From Adiantum capillus-veneris (Eukaryota > Streptophyta > Polypodiopsida > Polypodiales > Pteridaceae), in the NCBI GenBank assembly GCA_014529385.2, contig CM043965.1:65009190-65073189 (forward strand): a stretch of DNA of 64,000 nt, written 5' to 3'. The notes under the pieces are model-generated. The model was given only the letters and a program-made list of their open reading frames with translations, had not been told where the DNA came from and ran no database searches. A program made the translations under genes and the position numbers. Positions 35,631 to 47,414 of this stretch are shown one piece after another (within the stretch, counting starts at the first letter, position 1; each line of letters begins with the position of its first letter).

Positions 35631-35899
35631 ATTACAGAACGAAGGGGTTTCCTCGGGTTCTCGTGCTTGTATAAGAATTCTCCCTGAATAAAAGAATACT
35701 CTTAACGGCGGGGGGGCAACCCATCTTCTGGTCCCCAATACTGTGTCGATCTTCTCCCTTCTCTCATGTTTGCAAAGTACTATAATTTTCAAATTTTCTA
35801 AGTGCTCATGTACGCTCCCGTTTTGTGACAGTGGTATCAGAGCTAGGACTCCTCTCTTTCTTTGCAAAGAAGGACGATTCCGGGAAGAACAGGAGAACC

Positions 35900-38800
35900 A
35901 TGTCGGGCCAAGAGAGAAGCGTTGAAGAGGAGCTTCAACAAGTGCAAGCTCAGCTTGCGGATTTGCAACAAATCTTACTGTTGCCAGACGTCCAAAAGCT
36001 CTTGGGCAGAATGAAGAAAACGAATGGAACTGATGAAACCAAGCATCCAGACAACACTGTTGGCGTGAGACCACAGGAGGAAAGAGAAGAAGAACGTGCC
36101 GAGGTGCACAAAGGATCTTCGGATTGGAATGAACGGCCTACTTCAAGAAAAGGCCAGGAAAAGGCGCTCTCTCTTCTAGATGAGAGCAAGGACATCTCTA
36201 TCTCATCTCCATCTTACTCTCCTGATTATACTTCTACTTCTCGATCATCTCGTCAGAAGAAGGAAGCCGCTACTACTGCCACTACTCTACATCAACCTAA
36301 AGATAAGCCTCGATTCAAGAAGCATGGTCGCAAGTCCCAACATCGCATGAGAGTCTTCAAATCGGGCTAGGGGTCTTTGAACAACCAGCGAGTACTGATT
36401 CTTTATGATCCAGGATCCACGGATAACTTCATCTCCCTGGATACTGCGGAACGTTTGTGCCTCACACCAGCTCAGCTTGGCACACCGGTTACATCCGGAT
36501 CGGCATTCGAGGGGTTGACAACCAATGCAACTCCCATGCAAGGACAGCTCAATCTTCAGATTGGCGAGTACAGGGACCGCGAATCATTTTTTATGGCACC
36601 CATCGAGGGATGTGATATCATCTTGGGTATGCCATGGCACTTCCACATGACACCTATTCCCGATTATGTGGAAAAGACCCTCACTTTTGAACACGGGGGT
36701 AAGAAAATAAAGATTCATGCTGATGTAGGAGATTGGCAGTTCCCAATGGTAAGCCATATCTCCATTAAGAAAGAAATGAAGAAGTGTGTTTCTGCTTACT
36801 TGATTTTTGCACGTGAGAAGGATAAAACTAGTGGGGACTCTCTCTCTAGTCTGGAAATTAAGCGTCTTCAATTTATTGAAAAGTACAAAGATTGTTTCAC
36901 GGAAACACTTCCTGATGAACTCCCTCCGGTACACCCGGAAGATCACCGCATAGATCTCATACCGGGTAGCTCGCCTCCCAATCAACCCCCTTATCGGGTA
37001 AGTCTTGCTTAGCAAGAGGAAATTCTGAAGCAAGTCAACGAGCTTCTAGAGAAAGGGCTAGTACGGCCAAGTGCTTCACCCTACTGCTCTCCAGTTTTAC
37101 TGGTGCAGAAGAAAGATGGCACGTTTCGAATGTGCATAGACTATAGGTCTTTAAACAAGATCACGATCAAGAATCTCTTTCCGATCCCTCGGATTGATGA
37201 TATACTTGATAAGTTGCAGGGTGCAAGTGTCTTTAGTCGCATAGACTTAAAGAGTGGGTATCATCAGATACGGATCGCCCCTGAGGATGTCCATAAGACT
37301 GCTTTCCGCACAACCTTTGGACTATATGAATTTTTGGTAATGCCTTTCGGCTTGACCAATGCTCCTGTGACGTTCAATCGCATGATGGACCGCATTTTCA
37401 GCCCGTATCGAGCTTTTAAGAGAGTATTCTTTGACGACATACTCATCTTCTCTAAGTCAAAAGAGGCACATCGGAATCACTTGGACTTAGTGTTTCAAGA
37501 ATTGCGAAAGCATGAGTTGCATGTGAATGCAAAGAAGAGCGAGTTCTTTCTCTCGGAGATACACTATCTCGGCCATATAGTCTCTCACAATCAAGTGAGT
37601 ATGGATCCTGCCAAGATCCGAGTGGTAGAAGATTGGCCTATTCCCACTACGGTACATGATGTACGTAGCTTTCTGGGATTATGTTCGTATTATCGAAGGT
37701 TTGTCCGAGGATTTGCTCATGTAGCAGGACCACTTCATGATTTGACAAAGAAGAAGATTCCTTTCAGATGGGGATCGAGACAACAAGGAGCTTTTGATCG
37801 GCTCAAGTACTTGCTAAGCCATGGACCTATTTTGATAGTGCTTGACTTAAGGAAACCATTTGAGGTTCACTGCGATGCTTCAGGCGATTGCATCAGAGCA
37901 GTGTTAAACCAAGAAGACCATGCAGTGGCTTACGAAAGCATACGGCTTAAGGATGCAGAGTTGCATGCATCAATCTATGAAAAGGAACTCACGGCTGTGA
38001 TTCACGCCTTATCCAACTGGAAGCACTATCTTCTAGGAGCGGATTTTGTGATCAAGACTGATCACCAGAGTTTGCGGTATTTTCTTACGCAAAGGAAACT
38101 ATCTGAGAAACAGATGAGATGGGAAAACTTTTTGTCTATGTTTCACTTCCAGATCCTTCACACGGCTGGGAGTAAGAATGTAGTCGCAGACGCATTGTCT
38201 AGGCGGCCAAGGGTGAACGCCATCACTTCGGTGTATCACCAAGAATTAGAAGCACTACCGGATTTATATCCGAATGATCCAGACTTCTCCACCATTTGAG
38301 AAGAGCTACATCGTGGAGAGAATGAGTTTCCCTATTCCATTCGGGACAGTTATCGCTACCACCATCAGGCCATATGTGTGGCGGAACCATTAAGAAAGAA
38401 GATCATGGATGAAGCACATGCTTCGCCTTATGCGGGTCATCGGGGTATTCTCCCTACGACCTTAGCAATGGAAAGATATTTCTTTTGGCCTAGCCTTAAA
38501 CCAGACATTGATAAGTATGTCAGGGAATGCTTGGTTTGCCAAAAAGTGAAGTATGATCGGCATAAGACGCTTGGGTTGCTACAACCTTTGCTTGTGCCTA
38601 ATGAACCTTGGGAAAGTATTGCCATGGACTTCATCATGGACCTCCCTAGAACTCAGACTGGAAATGACGCGATCTCGACCATTGTGGACAGGTTTAGCAA
38701 GCAAGCACACTTTATACCAGTCAAGAAAACGATCAAAGCAGATCATATGGCTAGGGTCTTTCTAGCACAGATCTTTAAGCATCATGGAATGCCTAAGTCT

Positions 38801-39700
38801 ATTGTGAGTGATCGAGATCCTCGCATGACAGGAAATTTTTGGCGTGCCTTGATGGATAATCTTGGTACGAAGCTGAATTTTTCATCTGCCTACCATCCTC
38901 AAACGGACGGGCAAAGTGAGATAGCCAATTCCACAGTATTGGATATGTTAAAAGCTTATGTGTCAGACCGGCAATCTAACTGGAAGAAATATTTGCCTCT
39001 TGTCGAGTATGCGTATAACAATACCATACACTCATCGACGGGGAAAGCACCTTTTGAAATTCTCTATGGCAAGCCTTTGCTTCCACCGATCCTTTTAACT
39101 AAGGATAAGATCTTTGCAGCAGATGAATTAGTCCGGGATTTGGACACCGCCTACGGGCAAGTTAGGAGAGCTATTCTACGCTCTCAGGAAAAGCATAAGA
39201 AAGTTGCAGACAAGCACAAAAGGAATCTAGACTTAACAGTCGGACAGTTAGTCTTACTCAAGTTTGAGAAGACAAGACTTAAGAAACAAGCGTCTCATTA
39301 GGGGAAGGTGGAAAAACTTTCTACCCGCTACTATGGGCCGTTTAAGATCATTGAGCAAGTGAATGATGTCACTTTCCGATTAGAGCTACCGCCTAATTGG
39401 AAGATCCATAATGCTTTCCATGTCAATTAACTCCGGCCGTATGTGGGACCGCCTCCAAGCCAGCCTAGTGCTGAGGAACCTCCTGAGGTTGAGGAAACAG
39501 AAGAAATACTCCAACCGGAGCAAATAGTAAATCATCAGGAGCAGTCTCTCAAATCCGGAAAGATAACACGGAAGTATTTGGTTAAGTTTAAGAACTATTC
39601 GACTCTAGATGCTCAGTGGATGACGCAGGAGGAATTAGCAGCTTATCCCGAGATACTGGAGGTATACGTCCAAGCACTACAGTTGAGGTCAACTGTTTAG
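35900..39700 (+). pseudogene. Element E gag-pol polyprotein, one frame with five stops
   Basis: One frame runs from ATG 35900 to 39700. The gag part (about 156 residues) has a heptad-like start (VEEELQQVQAQLADLQQI) and charged tail but no capsid core or CCHC knuckle, so most of gag has been lost. Protease reads ILYDPGSTDNFIS, proline replacing the usual Ser/Thr after the catalytic Asp. RT has RIDLKSGYHQIRIAPEDV and FFDDILIFSKS (catalytic DD kept). RNase H carries VHCDASGD, IYEKELTAV and IKTDHQSLRYF. Integrase carries CLVCQKVK, MDFIMDLP, IVSDRDPRMTGNFW and QTDGQSEIANS (DDE kept). A chromodomain ends it (RKYLVKFKNYSTLDAQWMT). Stops at 36368, 37010, 38297, 39299 and 39428 involve no frameshift; most fit single C-to-T or G-to-A changes. 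Confidence 0.95.
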
Positions 39701-39712
39701 AAGCCAGAGGGA

Positions 39713-40981
39713 TGTTGCTAATTGGACTATGTTCTTATTTTTTAATGATTAATCTCTTTTTAGGATATTTTATTATGTGCACTAAGAACTGTTAAAAGAT
39801 TGTAGCTACAAGAACTGCCATCAAGAATGAACAAACTCTGATGTGTCATTTGATGGGTGACGGTAAACATCGCGAAGGAGTTTCCGTAAGTTCGGTGGAA
39901 AGAACCGGGTTACGAGTGCCCCTGATGCGTCACATGATGGGTGACGGGTGCATAGTAAGGGGGCATCCCGTAGGCTAAGGAGGAAATCCGAACTAAGTAA
40001 GAAAATACGCGTAAAAAGGCAAGCACAAGAATAGAGATGGGGTCAATGAAGCTTTTTACGAAAAGCAGGAACATTCGCGGGAGGGCAGATGCTTTCCCGT
40101 GAGGAGTATGTGTCTGCATTGCATCTGTGCCGTGTCCTGCACCCGGGGACGCCTGGAATGTGTTCGTGTAGCATTGTTTTCACTAACTGAGTGAGTTTTT
40201 AAAGTTTGAATAGGTTCACACTTTATTTTATAAAGTGGCCGGTCACTTTTAAGTGACCAGCCCTTTTATTAATAAAATAAAGCAAGCAAGGCTCTTAAAA
40301 AAAAGCCAACGCTAAAAGCTAACGTAGGGGGCTGAAATTGCGATCTCTCTCTCTCCTCTCTCTAGGAGCGCAAGGCTCTGCTTTTTGGGCCTCTATTCCC
40401 GCCGGGTGCCAGACCCTATAAAAGGGTAAGCCAGCGTTCCAGTTTTCAGCACACCGGAAGCAACAGAGAGTGCTAGCACTGGGATTCTGGAGCACGTGTT
40501 GGTGACGGAACTTGCAAGTGTTCGCGTGACGACTGAGTACGGAGGTCGATTCTCCGAGCAAGGAGCGACAAGTATAAGGTGTTGATACGCATTGAGAATT
40601 GTTGCTCTGTGTGGTTTGTTTTGCAAGAATCTCCCGTCTTACGGGAAGGCCCTTCACGGGAAGTACGGCTTCACGCCCAAGTCCCTTACGGGAAAGTACG
40701 GCTTCTCGCCTAAGTCCCTTACACGAAGGAACGGCCTTGTGCCCAAGCCCTTTACAGGAAAGCACGACCTTCGGGTCTAAGATTACAGAACGGAGGGGTT
40801 TCCTCGGGTTCTCGTGCTTGTATAAGAATTCTCCCTGAATAAAAGAATACTCTTAACGGGGGGGGACCAGCCCATCTTCTGGTCCCCAATACTGTGTCGA
40901 TCTTCTCCCTTCTCTCATGTTTGCAAAGTACTATAATTTTCAGATTTTCTAAGTGCTCGTGTACGCTCCCGTTTTGTGACA
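39713..40981 (+). repeat. Element E 3' LTR
   Basis: Same structure as the 5' LTR, with an extra AACGTAGGGGGCT-like 13-bp segment near 40321. Confidence 0.96.
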
Positions 40982-40986
40982 CTTTA

Positions 40987-42108
40987 CTGCATGCATGGAA
41001 AGGCCTCGTTGGGCAAGTTTATTGCGTTGGCTGAAATTAACTCTCACATGGAGTTATGGCACAAGAGGCTTGGCCATATGAGCCAAAAGGACCTTTCTAA
41101 GCTTTGTACTTTGAACAAGCTTGATGCTAAAGGCACAAAGATTGACTTTTGTAACGAATGTCAATATGGCAAGCAAGTAAAGCGTTCTTATTACTGCGGT
41201 GTCTCTCGTAAATCTTGTGTGCTTGATCTTGTACATTCTGATGTATGTAGCATGCCTACTAAGTCTATGGGAGGTGCATGCTATTTTGTCTCCTTTGTTG
41301 ATGATCATTCTAGGAAAATTTGGGTTTATTTGCTTAAATCTAAGGATGAATCCTTTGCTGCGTTTAAGAAATTTCATGCATTTATGACCACCCAAACAAG
41401 TAGAAAGCTGAAATGCTTGCGTATGGACCATGGGGGGAGTTCACAAGCGCTGAATTTAACAAATTTTGTGAAAATTTGGGCATTAAGAGGGAGCTTACTG
41501 TGCTATACAGCCCCTCTTCTAATGGTGTGGCTGAAAGATTCAATAAGACACTTTGTGAGAGGGTGAGATGCATGCTGTCCACAACTAATCTCTCTCGTGG
41601 ATTTTGGAGAGAAGCTTTGAAAACTGCAGTGCATGTATGCAATCGATCCCCTCACATGTCTTTGAAAGGTGACATCCCTGAAGATGTTTGGTCTGGCAAG
41701 CCTGCTTCATATGATGACTTAGGCATTTTTGGTTGCGAAGCTTTTGTGCATATTAGACCTGAGTTGAGAAGCAAACTAGATGCCAAGTCCATTAAAGACC
41801 TTTTCATGGGATATGGTGAAGAAAGCGAAATGGGATACAGGATTTGGTTACCTCAGCTCAAAAGGGTTGTGCGCAACCAAGATGTTGTTTTTAATGAGGC
41901 AAGGCTGCTTCAAAACAATTGTGCCTCAAAGCATGACCATAAAAGGGTCAAATTTCAGCATGACCAGCCACATGTTAGGCCTATTCTTGACCCTCAGGAT
42001 GCACCACATATGGCTGAAAATGTAGATGATCCAGTGGTGTTTGAGCCAGATGATGTTGGGCAGCAAATTGAGGCTCCTGAAGGGCATTTGCAGCCACGAA
42101 ACAATGCT
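40987..42108 (+). pseudogene. Copia B integrase, continued after element E
   Basis: The reading frame of copia B resumes in phase after the CTTTA duplication. Integrase motifs are HMELWHKRLGHMSQKDLSKL, CNECQYGK, LVHSDVCSMP, VSFVDDHSRKIWVYLLKSKD and, after a shift at a G run near 41432, GVAERFNKTLCERV with the catalytic Glu. The second catalytic Asp region reads RMDHGGSS before the shift. The C-terminal part has HIRPELRSKLDAKSIKDLF and MGYRIWLP. It ends at copia C (42114). Confidence 0.92.
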
Positions 42109-42113
42109 GAAAA

Positions 42114-42394
42114 TGTTAGGGAATAAAGGCCTAAGTGCCTTGTACTTATAACTTATAAGTTAAAAAGACTTATAAGTGGGGGGCCCAAGTGTGAATGGCC
42201 CCCTAGTCACTTACTCATATACTCAAATATGAAGCCCAAAAGGATGATAGCGTGGTTTTTCCCAAAAATCCAACGAGCTCTCTCTCTCTCTCTCACGTTC
42301 TTCTCTGCGTGGGCTTCTTCTGCTCTTCTCTCCTCTTCTCCTTCACTCTCATTGCATAGGACAGCAAGTGGGCTCTCTCTCCTGCTCCCCCACA
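42114..42394 (+). repeat. Copia C 5' LTR
   Basis: 281 bp, with ACTTATAAGT repeats near 42145-42175 and a CT run at 42279-42294. About five differences from the 3' LTR. Confidence 0.95.
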
Positions 42395-42949
42395 CATGGT
42401 ATCAGAGCTTTAGGGTTTCCAAGAGAGCCATTTTCGCAACACAGATCAGAATTCTGTTCTTGCTCGCTGCGGGAAGGATATTCAACCGTTTTCGATCAAC
42501 TCTGTCGCGAAGGGATCCTCTCACCGTGTAGAATCGACCTCCGGTGACAGTTTCCCCAAAATTAGGGTTTCAAAAACTGGCGAACAGCAGCCTATTTCTG
42601 CTGAAATTGACCAATTTCGGGGTCAATTTGATGCAATTTCATTAGGGCAAGTCTCACAGGTCAATCTTACAGGTGTTTCCACCAACGAGGTTCTGAAAAT
42701 TCAGCAAAACTGGTGTTTATAGGTCTGATTTTTGCCCTAAAACAGGGAATTTCAGCAAGCAAATGATGTATACACCTTGTGGAAACCTTTGGTAAGGGTT
42801 TGGCAGTGAATGTACGCTGTTTTGGGGTGATTTCGCGTGAAATTTGCTCGCTGTTTTTCTGTAACAGCAAGCTGTTTTTTGCCCGATTGCGCACATTTGG
42901 GCGTGTTTAGGTCGGCAAAACAGGGTTTCAGTGTTTGCAATCACTCAGA

Positions 42950-45900
42950 ATGGCTTCTAGCAGTGAAAGTGGCAATTTGTTGCACATTCGCAAGCTTGAA
43001 GGTGCCCATAACTTTGCTATATGGAAGAAGCAATGTTATAATGTGATGTTGCAGAAGAAACAGGCGAAACCTATTAAGTTACAGGGTGTGAAACCGGTTG
43101 ATATGGAGGTTGAAGAATGGGAAGAAGTGGACGAGTTGGCTCGCTCCACGATCATGCTTTCGGTGTCTAACAATTTACTCTTCAATGTAGAGAATGAGCA
43201 GACAGCATGGGACATGTGGAAGCGTTTAGACGAGTTGTATGCACAGCAGAGTGCTGCCAGTAAAGTGTATTGGCTCAAGAAGCTTATGGATCTCCGCATG
43301 AAGGAGGGCACGCACATGTCGGTGCACCTCAATGAATTCAATTCTATTTTCAGCCAACTGACAGAGCTGAAATTCACGATTGATGAGGAGTTCAAAGCTA
43401 CTTTTCTGCTATGCACATTGCCTGAGAGTTGGGATGTATTCCGGACAGCTCTTAGTAACTCAAGTGCATCACTTAAGTATGCAGATGTAGAGAGTTCTCT
43501 CTTGATGGAAGAGATGAACTGGAAGAACACCACAGGTGGGTCTTCTAATGCATTGCACTTGAGAGGCAGGTCTCAACAGAGGGAGAAATCTGACAGTAAG
43601 GACAGGGCACGCAGCAAATCTCGTAGGAAAGATGTTGTGTGTCATCATTGTGGAAAGAAAGGGCATTATAAACGGGAATGCTATGAGTGGAAGAAAGAGA
43701 AAAACAAGGGTGCTGAAACTGATGCAAAGGACAAGGGAAATGCCAAGAAGAGCACTGTGTTGATTGAGGAAATCAATGTTGCTAGTAGTTGTGACAGTGA
43801 CAGCAGCACTGATGTACTCAATGCCTCTTCTGTGGATGCACATACCCTTGCTATGGGTTCTGATGTGGACATGCATACTTGGATTCTTGATTCAGGTGCC
43901 TCCTTTCATGTAACACCTCATAGGGATTGGTTTACCCAGTACTCAGGTGAGGTGCAGGGCACTGTTTATTTGGGAGACAATTATGCATGTGACATTGCAG
44001 GTATTGGCAGTGTCCAGTTTTCTTTTGCTGATGGTATGACTTTTGTTTTGCACAAAGTGCGTCATGTGCCACAACTCAAGAAGAGTTTGATTAGTACAGG
44101 GCAGCTAGATGATGCAGGCTATCACACCACTTTTGGTGATAGCAAGTGGAAAATTTGTAAAGGGGCCCGGATTGTAGCCAAGGGTTGTAAATCGGACACT
44201 TTGTATCCTTTGCATGTATCTAGTGTGCGTGACCATGTTGTCGCCGTTACCGAGCAGCCAAGTGTTTCTTTGTGGCATGGCCGGTTGGGACACATGAGTA
44301 AAAGAGGAATGGAAACTCTGTCTCGTTGTGGTTATTTGCCGTGTTTGAGGTATGCTGATTTTTCTCATTGTGAGCACTGTATTTATGGTAAGCACAGTCA
44401 AACACCGCACAAAAGGTCTCTTTCTTTGAAGTCTGACAGGTTAGACTTAGTGCATTCCGATGTATGTGAAATGCCACAGTTGTCCTTAGGGGGAAAGAAA
44501 TATTTTGTCTCGTTTATCGATGATGCTACACGTAAGGTGTGGGTGTATCCAATACGTGCTAAAAGCGATGTTTTGGATACTTTCAAGAAGTTTCTTGCGT
44601 TTGTTGAGAATCAAACTGACAAGAAGCTTAGGTCTTTGCGCTCAGACAATGGGGGGGAGTATGTATCAAAAGCATTTATTGACTTTTGTGCTACTAAAGG
44701 TATTAAAAGAGAGCTCACGCTTCCTTTTAATCCCTCTCAGAATGGAGTTGCAGAGAGGTTGAACCGGACTATCCAAGAGAAAGTTCGGAGTATGCTGTCA
44801 CATGCTGCATTACCTCATGGTTTTTGGGCAGAAGCTGTGCAAACAGCTATTCACTTGATTAATCGCTCACCTAGCAAGGCTTTGGGTGGAAAGGTGCCTG
44901 AGGAGGTGTGGTCTGGCAAGCCACCCTCATATGCACATTTAAGAGTGTTTGGTTGTGAGGCCTATGTTCACATCCGGAGTGAACTGCGCACCAAACTAGA
45001 ACCAAAGTCTCATAAATGCATTTTCCTAGGATATGGTGAGGATGGTGAAATGGGGTATAGATTATGGGATCCCGCATTACGGAAAATCATACGCAGCAAT
45101 GATGTCATCTTCAATGAGAATTGCATGCACAAACAGCCCACAAAGGTCGAGGAAGTGCGCCGGGTTGTTTTTCGTGAAGATGTTACATATGGACAGCCAA
45201 GAAGGCCCAATGTTCAGCAGCCTTTACATGCTGAAAATGGTGCTGAAAATCAGCCATTAGCTGCTGAAAATCAGCCCCAACAAGTTGCCATTGATGCACC
45301 ACAGGTAGGGGAACAGGTTGATGCTCCTAGACCGCCCGTTGTTGCGATGCAACCGGCTGAAAAGCCTGCTGTTTTTGATGGTTTACAGGCTGAAAATCCA
45401 CCTGTTATGGATCATTGGGTGCGTAGGTCTACTCGGGTGACAAGGCCCCCCGATAGATATGAACCGTCTTTGGACTATGTCATGCTTACTGATTGTGGTG
45501 AGCCGTCTTGCTATAAAGAGGCTATGCAACGGGAAGACAGTAAGAAATGGTTCAAAGCAATGGTTTCGGAAATGCAGTCTTTGGAGAAAAACCATACATG
45601 GGACTTGGTTGATTTGCCTAAAGGGCATAAGGCTCTGCCATGTAAATGGGTTTACAAAACCAAGGTCACATCTGATGCTTCTTCTAAGTACGAGGCACGT
45701 TTGGTTGCTAAAGGGTACAAGCAAAAGCATGGTGTGGATTTTGATGAGATTTTTTCTCCTGTTGTAAAGCTTGCCACATTACGTCTTGTTTTAGGCCTGG
45801 TTGCTTCTGAAGATATGGAGTTAAAGCAAATGGATGTCAAAACAGCGTTTTTGCATGGCGATTTGCGTGAGATGATCTATATGATGCAGCCAGAAGGTTT

Positions 45901-47050
45901 TGTGTCAAAGGGGCAAGAGAAGAAAGTATGTAGACTCTTGAAGAGCTTGTATGGTTTGAAACAGTCTCCCCGTGCATGGTATCACAAGTTTGATACATTC
46001 ATGAGGTCTCAAGGATACAAAAGAAGTAATTCTGATCACTGTTTGTATATCAAAACGGCAAGTGATGGATCTCTTCTATTGCTGATTTTGTATGTTGATG
46101 ACATGCTTATTGCGGGTAAAAATGTCACAGAGTTGGATGCATTACAGCAAAGCTTAAAGAATCGCTTTGACATGAAGGATCTTGGTGATGCTAATCATAT
46201 TTTGGGCATGCGTATCTCTCGAGATAGACCCAACAGGCGTCTGTATCTATCTCAACGAGATTATGTTAATAAGGTGCTACATCGTTTTCATATGGATGGG
46301 GGAAAGGCACTTGGTACTCCGCTGCCTCCATATGTAAAACTGACTGCACATGACTGCCCAAACACAGATGATATGCGGGCTGAAATGGCCAAGATTCCTT
46401 ATGCATCAGCCGTTGGCAGTTTGATGTATGCTATGGTTGCTACACGTCCGGACATTGCATTTGCGGTGGGAGTGGTAAGCAGGTACATGAGCAATCCTGG
46501 CAAAAAGCATTGGGAAGCAGTGAAGTGTATCTTGAGATACTTGAAAGGCACTAAAGACTTGTGCATTTGTTTTGGGAAGAGTGAGACATCTGTGCATGGC
46601 TTTACAGATGCAGATTTTGCTGGACATCCAGATTGCAGGAAGTCTACCTCTGGATATGTGTTTACATTCACAGGAGGTGCAGTTTCTTGGATTTCTAGAC
46701 TGCAAAAATGTGTTGCTTTGTCTACCACTGAAGCTGAGTATGTGGCTTCCACTGAGGCATGCAAAGAAGCTTTGTGGCTCATGTGTTTAATAGAAGAGCT
46801 TGGCATTAAGTCACCGGTTCCTGTGCTACACTGTGATAGTCAGAGTGCTATTATGCTTGCAAGGAATCCTGTTTTTCATGCCAAGACAAAGCACATAGAG
46901 GTGAAGTATCATTTTATCAGGAGTGTGCTTGATGACAAGAGCATTACACTTGTCAAGGTGCACACAGATGACAATCCTGCAGATCTTTTGACCAAGAGTC
47001 TTCCAGCAGAGCGGTTTGCATATTGCCGTCAGATGATGGGTGTTGGATGA
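42950..47050 (+). CDS. Copia C gag-pol polyprotein, complete
   Basis: 1366 codons from ATG 42950 (MASSSESGNLLHIRKLEG) to TGA. An in-frame TTG lies upstream at 42935, but the MASSS start matches gag of copia B and D. Gag occupies about residues 1-260 with a CCHC knuckle at 231-244 (CHHCGKKGHYKREC). Protease has DSGAS with Asp314. Integrase has its HHCC region (HGRLGHMSKRGM, CEHCIYGK) and catalytic Asp504, Asp566 and Glu602, the last pair with the standard 35-residue spacing. RT has KQMDVKTAFLHGDL and YVDDM with Asp1050 and Asp1051. RNase H has FTDADFAG (Asp1220), STTEAEY (Glu1261/1263) and HCDSQSA (Asp1296). All catalytic residues are present. It makes the proteins needed to copy and insert the element. 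Expression is unknown. Confidence 0.97.
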   Translation: MASSSESGNLLHIRKLEGAHNFAIWKKQCYNVMLQKKQAKPIKLQGVKPVDMEVEEWEEVDELARSTIMLSVSNNLLFNVENEQTAWDMWKRLDELYAQQSAASKVYWLKKLMDLRMKEGTHMSVHLNEFNSIFSQLTELKFTIDEEFKATFLLCTLPESWDVFRTALSNSSASLKYADVESSLLMEEMNWKNTTGGSSNALHLRGRSQQREKSDSKDRARSKSRRKDVVCHHCGKKGHYKRECYEWKKEKNKGAETDAKDKGNAKKSTVLIEEINVASSCDSDSSTDVLNASSVDAHTLAMGSDVDMHTWILDSGASFHVTPHRDWFTQYSGEVQGTVYLGDNYACDIAGIGSVQFSFADGMTFVLHKVRHVPQLKKSLISTGQLDDAGYHTTFGDSKWKICKGARIVAKGCKSDTLYPLHVSSVRDHVVAVTEQPSVSLWHGRLGHMSKRGMETLSRCGYLPCLRYADFSHCEHCIYGKHSQTPHKRSLSLKSDRLDLVHSDVCEMPQLSLGGKKYFVSFIDDATRKVWVYPIRAKSDVLDTFKKFLAFVENQTDKKLRSLRSDNGGEYVSKAFIDFCATKGIKRELTLPFNPSQNGVAERLNRTIQEKVRSMLSHAALPHGFWAEAVQTAIHLINRSPSKALGGKVPEEVWSGKPPSYAHLRVFGCEAYVHIRSELRTKLEPKSHKCIFLGYGEDGEMGYRLWDPALRKIIRSNDVIFNENCMHKQPTKVEEVRRVVFREDVTYGQPRRPNVQQPLHAENGAENQPLAAENQPQQVAIDAPQVGEQVDAPRPPVVAMQPAEKPAVFDGLQAENPPVMDHWVRRSTRVTRPPDRYEPSLDYVMLTDCGEPSCYKEAMQREDSKKWFKAMVSEMQSLEKNHTWDLVDLPKGHKALPCKWVYKTKVTSDASSKYEARLVAKGYKQKHGVDFDEIFSPVVKLATLRLVLGLVASEDMELKQMDVKTAFLHGDLREMIYMMQPEGFVSKGQEKKVCRLLKSLYGLKQSPRAWYHKFDTFMRSQGYKRSNSDHCLYIKTASDGSLLLLILYVDDMLIAGKNVTELDALQQSLKNRFDMKDLGDANHILGMRISRDRPNRRLYLSQRDYVNKVLHRFHMDGGKALGTPLPPYVKLTAHDCPNTDDMRAEMAKIPYASAVGSLMYAMVATRPDIAFAVGVVSRYMSNPGKKHWEAVKCILRYLKGTKDLCICFGKSETSVHGFTDADFAGHPDCRKSTSGYVFTFTGGAVSWISRLQKCVALSTTEAEYVASTEACKEALWLMCLIEELGIKSPVPVLHCDSQSAIMLARNPVFHAKTKHIEVKYHFIRSVLDDKSITLVKVHTDDNPADLLTKSLPAERFAYCRQMMGVG

Positions 47051-47129
47051 GTAAGTGCATGATCAGCTGTTGTATCATAGTTAGCTGATTCTTTAATCTC
47101 CCAAGGTACATTGCCTTTAGGTGGGAGGT

Positions 47130-47409
47130 TGTTAGGGAATAAAGGCCTAAGTGCCTTGTACTTATAACTTATAAGTTAAAAAGACTTATAAGTGAGGGGG
47201 CCCAAGTGTGAATGGCCCCCTAGTCACTTACTCATATACTCAAATATGAAGCCCAAAAGGATGATAGCGTTGTTTTTCCCAAAAATCCAACGAGCTCTCT
47301 CTCTCTCTCACGTTCTTCTCTGCGTGGGCTTCTTCTGCCCTTCTCTCCTCTTCTCCTTCACTCTCATTGCATAGGACAGCAAGTGGGCTCTCTCTCCTGC
47401 TCCCCCACA
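47130..47409 (+). repeat. Copia C 3' LTR
   Basis: 280 bp, directly after GGTGGGAGGT. Differences from the 5' LTR include CT-run length and a few substitutions. Confidence 0.95.
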
Positions 47410-47414
47410 GAAAA

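Larger units (their letters stand above)
34575..35830 (+). repeat. Element E 5' LTR
   Basis: It contains a TATAAAAG box at 35266-35273, a run of four units of about 36 bp built on CCCTTACGGGAA (35478-35630), and AATAAAAG near 35688 as a possible poly(A) signal. Confidence 0.95.
34575..40981 (+). mobile_element. Element E: Ty3/gypsy chromovirus nested in copia B
   Basis: 6407 bp, flanked by CTTTA at 34570-34574 and 40982-40986. LTRs are 34575-35830 and 39713-40981 (about 1.26 kb), starting TGTTGCTAATTGG and ending TTTTGTGACA. The PBS is 35832-35843 and the PPT AGCCAGAGGGA ends at 39712. The LTRs differ by roughly 20 substitutions, most of them transitions, plus a 13-bp indel. Confidence 0.97.
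42114..47409 (+). mobile_element. Copia C: intact Ty1/copia retrotransposon nested in copia B
   Basis: 5296 bp, flanked by GAAAA at 42109-42113 and 47410-47414. LTRs are 42114-42394 and 47130-47409 (281 and 280 bp), starting TGTTAGGGAATAAAGGCC and ending CTCCCCCACA, about 98 percent alike by eye. The PBS TGGTATCAGAGC is 42397-42408; the PPT GGTGGGAGGT precedes 47130. The single polyprotein is open throughout. It is the youngest-looking and only plausibly autonomous element here. Confidence 0.97.

Noticed and set aside
35448-35687. Repetitive Pro/Ser protein in the element E LTR
   Set aside because: Frame created by non-coding tandem repeats; the same block lies in the other LTR.
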